Source: Planctomycetota bacterium (GTDB lineage: Bacteria; Planctomycetota; Planctomycetia; Pirellulales; Thermoguttaceae). Taken from it: DNA of 11,866 nt. Below, in pieces: positions 1 to 6,487 of the stretch (within the stretch, counting starts at the first letter, position 1; each line of letters starts with the position of its first letter). Position numbers and translations under genes: made by a program. Below the pieces are notes generated by a model. The model made no database searches. It was not told where the DNA came from and worked only from the letters and a program-made list of their open reading frames with translations. Location of the stretch: NCBI GenBank assembly GCA_023621895.1, contig JAMOAF010001012.1, positions 1 through 11,866 of the forward strand, written 5' to 3'.

Positions 1-8
1 AGGCCGGA

Positions 9-56
9 GGTTCCCAAGCTGGAGCTTGGGAACCAGGTGGATGCTTGGGAACCAGG
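9..56. repeat. Palindromic REP-like repeat with extra half-unit (left copy)
   Basis: Positions 9-20 (GGTTCCCAAGCT) and 23-34 (AGCTTGGGAACC) are perfect 12-base inverted arms around a GG spacer. The module GCTTGGGAACCAGG at 24-37 recurs at 43-56, a 19-base step. Bases 9-37 are the exact reverse complement of 11689-11717 at the other end of the window. The repeat ends within the purine-rich Shine-Dalgarno stretch (55-62) of the gene starting at 68, so it forms part of that gene's leader. It is probably one member of a dispersed, REP-like family; the presence of only two clusters here, in opposite orientation, is what is directly seen. Confidence 0.85.
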
Positions 57-62
57 GGGAAG
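55..62 (+). promoter_or_regulatory. Ribosome binding site deciding the start at 68
   Basis: GGGGGAAG lies five bases before the ATG at 68. The open frame runs upstream to an ATG at 26, but that extension is read from the palindromic repeat and has no ribosome binding site. The start at 68 also puts a hydrophobic signal peptide at the very N-terminus. Confidence 0.6.
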
Positions 63-67
63 ACCGT

Positions 68-3000
68 ATGCAGAGCTCATTCCGATTCGTCGGTCTGTTG
101 GTGGTTCCGGCGATCTGGCTTATGGTCAGCCAGGCGGGCTTCTGCGCCGACGCGTGGTATTCCCGGGGAGGAATGCACTACGAGCAGCGGGTGCCGTTCG
201 TCCTGAGCAATCCCCTGCCGCTGGCGCGGATCGAGGAGCCGGTGATTCTGCCGGTGGCGGAATTGCGGAAGCAGGCGCCTGGCTTCCCGGGCAAGAGCTT
301 CGTGGTGGTGGATTCCGGCGCGGCGGCTGACTCGCCGTGCGGCATCGAGGCCGGCGGCAACGATGTCCCCTCGCAGGTGGACGACCTGGACGGCGACGGC
401 GCGCCCGACGAGCTGGTCTTTCTGGCATCGCTGGGGCCGAACGAGGCCAAGACGTATCACGTCTACTACACCGGCGAGGATGCCCCACCGCCCCTCTATC
501 CCAAGCGGACGCAGATCGTGGATTTCACGCGGACGGACGCAAACACGCTCTGGGCGATCGAGTCGGACGTGCTCGCGTTCCGGTTCAACCTGCCCTCGGG
601 CGGAGGGCCGGGCTTCGTGGGGGACGTGCTGGCGAAAAACAGGCAGTTTCCGGGCTACAGCCTGCACCTTTTCGATCCGCTGATCTCTGGTGTGCGCGTC
701 CTCGTCGGCCGCTGCGATCCACCCGACGCGGTTGGCATTGGGAGCGTCCTGGCGTGGCACGGCGGCGCGTGGCAGCCGGCACGGGGCGCGGGAGCCAAGA
801 CGGAGGCGAGGAGACTGATCGATGGACGGGTCCGCAGCGTGGGCGAGATAGAGACCACGGGGTGGCTGGCCGACGGTGGGAGGTACGGCGTGAAGGCCCG
901 CTACTCGATGTACGCCGGGCAGCGTTATCTGCGGTGCGATCTGGCCGTCACCGCGGAGCAGGGACAGGGCGGGCGGTTCGCCATCGGGCTGATGAAGCTG
1001 GAGAACGAGAAGAGCGACATCGACGTGGCGGGTGGGCGGCTGTCGTTGTGGGGAGACCGGCCGGCGATCAATGCCAAGGACCTCGGCCTGGCGGCGCTGT
1101 TCGGGCCTCGGGATGTGAAGGGAGTGGCGGAAACGCCGGGCGGCCGGGTGATCGAACTGAAGGACGAGCCCGCGGCCGGGAATCCCCTCCGCGCAACGTT
1201 GTATCTCTCGGCCGGCTGCAAGGATGAAAAGAAGCCCGCAAGTCCATACGAGAACTACGCCTACTGGTGGCCCGATCTGGGCAACACGTCCTATGGCGAC
1301 TTCCACTCCGAGAAGGACTTTTTTGCCCTGCACGCGCTTCTTGCGCGGAAAGCGTCCGCGCCGCTCGCCGCGGCGATCGGCAAATTGGAGTCCAATCCGG
1401 TCCGCACGGCCAAAAAGCCGTTTGAAGGGGGCGATTTCTTTCTCGCCAACCCGGCAAACAAGCCAGCGCAACTGCCCGGCGAGCTGGACCTGGACCTGCT
1501 GGGCATGGCCCCGGCGGACGGGCTGGAGCCGGGCGAGAATGGCATCGAGGTGGATGCCATGAACCTGGACGGCGCGGCCAGGGTGTTTGTTCGCAAGGCC
1601 GTGGGGCCGGCGAGCGTGGAGAGGTTCTCGCTTCGCCCCGGGCGCCCTCGGGCCGACGAGAGCGGGATCAAGCTCGAGGCGGCCCGTGGGGATGAAGCCG
1701 GCGTATGGGTGTCGACTGTCAGCGCCAGGTGGCTGTTGACAGGCAGCGGGCTGCGAAAGGTCAGCATTGGGGGGAAAGACCTGGCGATCGAGCAGCCGGG
1801 CGCGAGCGGGACGGTCAAGGTCATGCACCAGGGGCCGGTCGCTTCGGTGGTGCGCGTGGGCGGCGAGCGGGAACGCACCGACTTCTATTTCTTCAAGGGG
1901 ACGGACATTGTGCGGGTCGTGGCCAACCATGCAACCGGGTTTTGCGGCAAGGAAGCGCGGAGTTACGTGGGCAAGAAGGCGATGTACGTGGCAGGGTGCG
2001 AATGCACTGAGGCGAGCCCGTGGGGCCGATGGAGCAGCGACGAGGTGTTCACAAAGGAATCGGTGTTCTATCCGGCGGAGTGGAGCGCGCTTTGCCGGCC
2101 GGACGAAAAGGCCGGCCTCGTGTGCTATGGGTCGCCGTCGGCGCCCGAAATCGTCGTGGAGAAGGGGGGTAAGCTGGCCTCTCGCCTGGCGGCCGGAGGC
2201 CGGCGCCAGGAACTCTACCTGGCCCCGATCCAGGACATCGACGAGGCCGACGGATTGTGGCAGGCCATGTCGCGCCCGTTCGTTCTGGCTCGCCACGCCA
2301 GCGGGTTTGCCTGTCTTGAGGATCGCAACGGAAACGGGGTCCGCGACACGTTTCACGTCACGGATCGGAACCGGAACGGGATGCCGGACTTCGACGGGGA
2401 CCGCTGGGCGTTCGACGTCGACAGCGACGACGCGCTGCAAATGGTGATCGAGTTCGAGGCCGAGCCGCGGCGGATGAGCGTCTACTGCGACACGGTCTCG
2501 GGGACCGCGTTTCACAGCAACCACCTGGGACACTATTTCGGCGACCAGCCGCCGACCTGGGGAGGTTCGCCGCCGCACCACAAGTTCGACGGATGCCTCA
2601 GCCCGGCGGAGCTGGAGGAGCCGTTCTACGTCTACGAGTCGATCGGAGACGGGTTCTTCAAGGGGCCGCTGACGGCGGGCGGGTTCATCGCCTCCGGCAG
2701 GGCCACCGCGCTCCGGGACGGGCCGATTTTGGGCGTTTCCTTGCCGAAGCACGAGATGTTGACCAGCCTGGACCTCGACGGCGACGGCGATTGCGACATC
2801 TGGACCCAGGACGGCCCGAGCGTCACTCAGAACAACGGCATGCTCGTCTGCGGAAAACATGACTGCTATGTGAATTACTGCGTCGTCGACCTGTCGGACA
2901 GCAACCTGGAGCCCCTGACGGTGGTCAATCCGTACACGGGCCTGGCCTACTACGCGATCCGGTACTTCAGCTTTCTCATGCTGGACAACAGCAAGATCTA

Positions 3001-5098
3001 CCAGGGGGGCTGCATCGACGGCGGCGTGATCACCGGCGGGCAGAACTGGCCGCAGGCGGGCACCTGGGACATTGACAACGATGGCGTGGCCGAGGGGTAT
3101 ATCTATCACGAGATGACGCATACCCTGGGTCTTGACCTGGCCAAGAAGAGGACCGTCAAAGACCAGTGGGTCAAAGAGCGGCAGCATCTTCAGCGGGACC
3201 TCTTCGAGGAGAAGATAACCCTGCCGACCAATTTCGGCGTCTTGACCCCCTGGCCCTGGGACCTGATCGATTCGAATCCGCTCAGCAAGGGCGCGAGGAA
3301 GACCGGCGGGCTCGAAATGCGCCCGTTGATGCTGCCGGTCGGCTCTTTTCCGGTGAACACCTACACCGATCCCCACGGCAACAAGGTCTCGATCTGCGCG
3401 GACTTCCTGCCCGGCGAGTGGCACGGGGAACGCCTGGAGTGCGGGAGCTGGCCGGACGGCCAGTGGGATTACCGGCCGAGAGACAACTGGAACTCGTTCG
3501 TCCGGCAGAAATACCGATATGTCCGGGTGAACTTCTGGCGCCCCGGCCTCGACAACGGCGGAGACCACGAAGGGGTGAACACCCAGATGCTGACCTGGCC
3601 CAATCCGATGATGCGCTCCGAGGTGGATGCGGACGGCACCTCGTCGTTCTACCTCTACGAGTCGCCGTTCCTGAACGGCCTGCACTACAAGGGGCTGGAG
3701 TTCGGCCTGCAATGCATGCACGACAACGATCCCCGCATGTGGCCGATGCCGCCGGCGCCGGAGGTTTACAGCTCCGCAAAACCGCTGGCCGAATGGGTCA
3801 ACGATGCTCTGTATGCTGAGGAGTACGCCAACGATTACGGGATCGCCACCGCCTACGACTACCTCCCCTCCGCGCGGCAAGCGGGCAGGATGTTTCTCTA
3901 CTACCGGGACGAGGACCGCGATGGCTACGCCGACGTGTACCTGCTCGACGACGAAAACGACGGGACCTTTGAGAAGCGGGTCTGGTACCAGAAAACCAGG
4001 GGCGTGCTCAGCGTGTGCGACGGCGGCGCGTTTGGCGTGGCGGCGCGGAAGCTGGAGTTTCCGGGCTGCCCGCTCGAGCTGAAGAACTACGAGAAACTGG
4101 TGGAAATGTACCGCCAGCGCCTGGCCAGGCCGGGGCTGCTCCGGCAGGCCGGCGTGAGAGCCGGGCGATGCGAGAACACCGGGGCCGAGTTCTCCGCGGT
4201 CTTGGGGGACCGGTGGCTGCCGCGGGTGGCAGTCGACGCCGTTCATGCCGCCGGGAAGGACCTTTTGAGAGACTTTGGCCCGTCGGGCTTCGATACGTTG
4301 GGCCGGGTGCTCGCCGAATCGCCGCTGCATGTCAAGGCGCTGGCGACTGCCTATTCGCCGGAAACGCTGGCGGGAATCGACGTGTTGGTGGTGGGGCGGC
4401 TGGATTCGGCCCTGTCAAATGGAGAACGGCAGGCGCTGGAAGAGTACTTGAGACAAGGAGGCGTCCTGCTGATCCTGCTGGGAGACGGGTCGGAAGGCGG
4501 AACCTCGGCCCTGGCGGAGATGTCGGCCCGGTTCGGGGTCAAGATTGGAGAGAAGAAGTTGCGTCTCGTCCCCGGCCAGTGCAGGTGGTCGGAGATTCTG
4601 CCCGGCTTGAAGGAGGCGGCCGGCGGCAACCTGCTGGAGGGAGTCGCCCCCGTGTTTCTGGAGGCGTGGGATGTCGAGTGCCCGATCGGCGCCAGGACGC
4701 TACTGGAATACCGCGGCCATCCATTGATCGTGGAGGCGCCGCGGGGTCGGGGGCGGGTGCTGGTGGTCCCCTCGAACGTCTTTGCGAACGGTTTCATGTG
4801 CCTGCCGGCGGAACTGCGCAGGATGCCGTTTCAGCCGGGCAACCAGGCACTGGCGAAGAACCTGGTGAAGCAACTCCTGGGCGGCCTGATGCCGAGAATC
4901 GAGGCCATGGAGAGCGGGCCTTCAGAAGCGCGGATGCAGATTCACGGCCGTGGCGGCGAGATTCGTTTCCAGGTTCCGTGGGGACCGGTCCTGGTCCGCC
5001 TCGACGGCAAGGACTTGGACGCCGAGACGAAGGATGGATTGGTGGTCATCCAGGCGCCGCCGGGCGGCGCCCGCATCGAGTTGATGCACAGGCCTTGA
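68..5098 (+). CDS. Giant secreted protein of unknown function with Ca-binding-like loops and GATase1-like C-terminal domain
   Basis: Encodes 1676 residues. The N-terminus (MQSSFRFVGL, then a hydrophobic run) is a classical Sec signal peptide, with a plausible Ala-Asp-Ala cleavage site at residues 27-29; there is no lipobox. Residues about 30-145 (a VPFVLSNPL strand and an EVxSQxDDLDGDGxPDELVF-like segment) resemble, from memory, the N-terminal part of DUF4861-type proteins linked to polysaccharide use; this match is tentative. Acidic D-x-D/N-x-D/N-G loops occur near residues 105, 752, 766, 902, 1005 and 1281, typical of secreted Ca-binding repeats. An HEMTH sequence sits at 1014-1018. Residues about 1381-1608 form an alternating alpha/beta region (IDVLVVGRLDS, GGVLLILLGDG, GRVLVVPSN) like ThuA/GATase1 folds; no catalytic Cys was identified. 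Two Leu codons and one Ser codon (TTA, CTA, TCA) are nearly absent. The gene is monocistronic on its strand and convergent with the next gene. The export prediction is good; the function is not recognised. Confidence 0.85.
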   Translation: MQSSFRFVGLLVVPAIWLMVSQAGFCADAWYSRGGMHYEQRVPFVLSNPLPLARIEEPVILPVAELRKQAPGFPGKSFVVVDSGAAADSPCGIEAGGNDVPSQVDDLDGDGAPDELVFLASLGPNEAKTYHVYYTGEDAPPPLYPKRTQIVDFTRTDANTLWAIESDVLAFRFNLPSGGGPGFVGDVLAKNRQFPGYSLHLFDPLISGVRVLVGRCDPPDAVGIGSVLAWHGGAWQPARGAGAKTEARRLIDGRVRSVGEIETTGWLADGGRYGVKARYSMYAGQRYLRCDLAVTAEQGQGGRFAIGLMKLENEKSDIDVAGGRLSLWGDRPAINAKDLGLAALFGPRDVKGVAETPGGRVIELKDEPAAGNPLRATLYLSAGCKDEKKPASPYENYAYWWPDLGNTSYGDFHSEKDFFALHALLARKASAPLAAAIGKLESNPVRTAKKPFEGGDFFLANPANKPAQLPGELDLDLLGMAPADGLEPGENGIEVDAMNLDGAARVFVRKAVGPASVERFSLRPGRPRADESGIKLEAARGDEAGVWVSTVSARWLLTGSGLRKVSIGGKDLAIEQPGASGTVKVMHQGPVASVVRVGGERERTDFYFFKGTDIVRVVANHATGFCGKEARSYVGKKAMYVAGCECTEASPWGRWSSDEVFTKESVFYPAEWSALCRPDEKAGLVCYGSPSAPEIVVEKGGKLASRLAAGGRRQELYLAPIQDIDEADGLWQAMSRPFVLARHASGFACLEDRNGNGVRDTFHVTDRNRNGMPDFDGDRWAFDVDSDDALQMVIEFEAEPRRMSVYCDTVSGTAFHSNHLGHYFGDQPPTWGGSPPHHKFDGCLSPAELEEPFYVYESIGDGFFKGPLTAGGFIASGRATALRDGPILGVSLPKHEMLTSLDLDGDGDCDIWTQDGPSVTQNNGMLVCGKHDCYVNYCVVDLSDSNLEPLTVVNPYTGLAYYAIRYFSFLMLDNSKIYQGGCIDGGVITGGQNWPQAGTWDIDNDGVAEGYIYHEMTHTLGLDLAKKRTVKDQWVKERQHLQRDLFEEKITLPTNFGVLTPWPWDLIDSNPLSKGARKTGGLEMRPLMLPVGSFPVNTYTDPHGNKVSICADFLPGEWHGERLECGSWPDGQWDYRPRDNWNSFVRQKYRYVRVNFWRPGLDNGGDHEGVNTQMLTWPNPMMRSEVDADGTSSFYLYESPFLNGLHYKGLEFGLQCMHDNDPRMWPMPPAPEVYSSAKPLAEWVNDALYAEEYANDYGIATAYDYLPSARQAGRMFLYYRDEDRDGYADVYLLDDENDGTFEKRVWYQKTRGVLSVCDGGAFGVAARKLEFPGCPLELKNYEKLVEMYRQRLARPGLLRQAGVRAGRCENTGAEFSAVLGDRWLPRVAVDAVHAAGKDLLRDFGPSGFDTLGRVLAESPLHVKALATAYSPETLAGIDVLVVGRLDSALSNGERQALEEYLRQGGVLLILLGDGSEGGTSALAEMSARFGVKIGEKKLRLVPGQCRWSEILPGLKEAAGGNLLEGVAPVFLEAWDVECPIGARTLLEYRGHPLIVEAPRGRGRVLVVPSNVFANGFMCLPAELRRMPFQPGNQALAKNLVKQLLGGLMPRIEAMESGPSEARMQIHGRGGEIRFQVPWGPVLVRLDGKDLDAETKDGLVVIQAPPGGARIELMHRP

Positions 5099-5137
5099 AC
5101 CTTGGCCCTTTTTACCTGGCAAGCTCGGCCCAGTTCG
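5099..5137. other. Convergent intergenic gap
   Basis: Only 39 bases separate the stop codon of the giant gene (+) from the stop codon of the small PHA-system gene (-). There is a T5 run at 5109-5113, but no good hairpin. The best candidate pairs 5101-5107 with 5127-5133 and has a mismatch. Read-through and overlapping 3' ends are therefore possible. Confidence 0.5.
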
Positions 5138-5443
5138 TCAGCCCGTCAGCATCTCCGCCAATTCGTCGCGGATTTGCCGTTCGATCGTGCCGCGGAACAT
5201 CATTGCCGCCATCGGCAGCTCGGCGCTGACCTTCACCTCGGCGGGCTCCGACTCGACCAGGCCGGAGATTTTCAGCCCGAACGTGCGAAAACCGAACTGC
5301 ATGGAGTGTCCGTTCCACTCTTCCTCGAGGTCGCTGACGTGTTGTCCGAATCGCTGTTTGATGTCGTGGAAGTGCTGTTGAAGGCGCCGCGTGGCTTCTT
5401 CCTTTCCCAAGTCGTGGGGAATCTGGATCGTGAGCTTGGGCAT
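5138..5443 (-). CDS. Small polyhydroxyalkanoic acid system family protein
   Basis: Encodes 101 residues with no signal peptide or membrane segment. The pattern is a beta-strand (KLTIQIPHDLG), a long helix (KEEATRRLQQHFHDIKQRF), then strands (WNGHSMQFGFRTFGLKISG and AEVKVSAELPMA), and a final helix (IERQIRDELAEML). This order and length fit the putative polyhydroxyalkanoic acid system / granule regulatory family (PHA_gran_rgn, about 90-100 residues). The role of that family is poorly defined; it is linked to PHA granules or lipid-type surfaces. The ATG at 5443 is preceded by GGAAG five bases upstream. It is the last gene of the minus-strand cluster, 101 bases after the TIM-barrel gene. No PHA synthase or phasin is in the window, so its link to the neighbours is unclear. 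Confidence 0.75.
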   Translation of the reverse strand: MPKLTIQIPHDLGKEEATRRLQQHFHDIKQRFGQHVSDLEEEWNGHSMQFGFRTFGLKISGLVESEPAEVKVSAELPMAAMMFRGTIERQIRDELAEMLTG

Positions 5444-5544
5444 GCTGTCTTCCGGTTAAGAACAAGGGGGATGGGTAGCCGGCGCCGCGCGACCGGCCAT
5501 GGTTGGCAACTTGAGCGGCGATGTGTCCGGCTGGAAATCTCCGG
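5444..5544. other. Intergenic spacer with weak inverted repeat
   Basis: This 101-base spacer lies between the TIM-barrel stop and the PHA-system start on the minus strand. It holds one weak GC stem (GCCGG at 5478-5482 with CCGGC at 5493-5497) and the GGAAG ribosome binding site at the 5448-5453 end. No convincing promoter is seen. Confidence 0.4.
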
Positions 5545-6387
5545 CTATGCAAGGAAGCTTGCCTTGAGGTCGTTGAGCAGCTTGATGCCCGCTCCGACCT
5601 CGGCCTTCTGCCGCTGCGGGTCCTGGGGGATCTCGCGTTCAATCGTCAGCGGTCCCTCGTATCCGATCTCTTTCAGTTTGGCGAGGAAATTCGCCATCCC
5701 CACGTCGCCTTGTCCGAGGGGGACCTCGGCGCCCCACTCCTGGCCTGGCTGGGCGGCCCATTTGGCGTCCTTGCAGTGGACGCTCCGCACGTACCTGCCG
5801 ACCTTGCCGAGCGCTTCGATCGGCTCTCCCGAGCCGTAGAGGATCATGTTCGCGGGGTCGAAATTGATGAAGAGATTGTCGCGCCCGACCGCGGCGATGA
5901 AGTGGAGCAGGCCATCGGCCGTCTCCTGGCCCGTCTCCAGGTGGAAATTCTGCCCGAGATCCCGGCAATAGTCGCAGACCTCCTGCGTCACGGCGACGAT
6001 CTCGTCGAACACTCCGCCGCCGTCGTGGGGTATGAATCCAAGGTGCAGGGCAACGGCGTCGACGCCAAGCAGCTTGGCGAAATCGGCGATTTCTTTCAGT
6101 TCCACGAGCCGCTCGGCCCTCGTTTCCGCGGGCACCAGGCCGACCGTCTTGGCGGTGGTGGGGATGTCCGCGTAGCTTTCGCCTTCGAATCCGCCGAAAA
6201 CGACGGTGATCCGGATTCCGAACTCTTCGAGCCGCTTGAGGAATTTCTCGGCGTTTTCCTGCGTCCGGGACGTCTTGTGCGGTGCGTGGAGGTGCACGGT
6301 CGGGATCTCCAACTCGTGGGCGACCTCGAGTTTCACCCCGAGCCCGGCGTCGATGCTTGAAAAAACTCCAATCGGCCACTTTTCCAT
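5545..6387 (-). CDS. TIM-barrel sugar phosphate isomerase/epimerase-like protein (AP endonuclease 2 superfamily)
   Basis: Encodes 280 residues, the usual length for this xylose-isomerase-like TIM-barrel family, and has no signal peptide, so it is cytoplasmic. The four expected metal ligands are visible: Glu151 (HLETGQE), Asp177 (INFDPANM), His204 (RSVHCKDAK) and Glu250 (LTIERE). Other barrel strands are GVDAVALHLGF and ITVVFGGFEG. The family isomerises or epimerises sugars, keto-sugars or inositol derivatives and often sits beside Gfo/Idh/MocA oxidoreductases, as here. The start at 6387 is chosen because AAGGAGG lies five bases upstream. The frame also has an ATG at 6402, but that Shine-Dalgarno then falls inside the coding region, so it is unlikely. 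It follows the second oxidoreductase by 100 bases, which contain overlapping hairpins. The substrate is unknown. Confidence 0.9.
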   Translation of the reverse strand: MEKWPIGVFSSIDAGLGVKLEVAHELEIPTVHLHAPHKTSRTQENAEKFLKRLEEFGIRITVVFGGFEGESYADIPTTAKTVGLVPAETRAERLVELKEIADFAKLLGVDAVALHLGFIPHDGGGVFDEIVAVTQEVCDYCRDLGQNFHLETGQETADGLLHFIAAVGRDNLFINFDPANMILYGSGEPIEALGKVGRYVRSVHCKDAKWAAQPGQEWGAEVPLGQGDVGMANFLAKLKEIGYEGPLTIEREIPQDPQRQKAEVGAGIKLLNDLKASFLA

Positions 6388-6392
6388 GGAAA

Positions 6393-6399
6393 CCTCCTT
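6393..6399 (-). promoter_or_regulatory. Strong ribosome binding site of the TIM-barrel gene
   Basis: AAGGAGG on the minus strand is followed by TTTCC and the ATG at 6387. It decides the start in favour of 6387 over the upstream in-frame ATG at 6402. The same GGAGGTTTCC sequence occurs at the DoxX-like gene (see 11185-11190). Confidence 0.8.
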
Positions 6400-6429
6400 C
6401 AAGCTCTAGGAACCCGGTCCCGAGATCGC

Positions 6430-6486
6430 GTGGGAGCCTGCCCACGGTCGGCAGCGGGCTGGACTGCCGATCCCAAGGAGATCGGC
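6430..6486 (-). promoter_or_regulatory. Overlapping hairpins between second oxidoreductase and TIM-barrel gene
   Basis: Three perfect inverted repeats are packed here. Stem A pairs 6466-6472 with 6480-6486 (GCCGATC/GATCGGC, 7 bp, 7-base loop), one base after the upstream gene's stop codon. Stem B pairs 6448-6454 with 6464-6470 (TCGGCAG/CTGCCGA, 7 bp, 9-base loop). Stem C pairs 6430-6434 with 6441-6445 (GTGGG/CCCAC). A and B share bases 6466-6470, so they cannot form together. None has a following U-tract. It could be an mRNA-stabilising or attenuating leader, or simply GC-rich terminator-like structure. Confidence 0.4.
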
Positions 6487-6487
6487 T

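Noticed and set aside
77..4330. A 1417-codon open frame on the minus strand opposite the giant gene
   Set aside because: Its codons are exactly aligned with the sense codons, so its stops correspond to sense TTA, CTA and TCA. These are avoided in this GC-rich gene. The predicted protein is low-complexity (His/Arg/Val/Pro-rich) with no domain.
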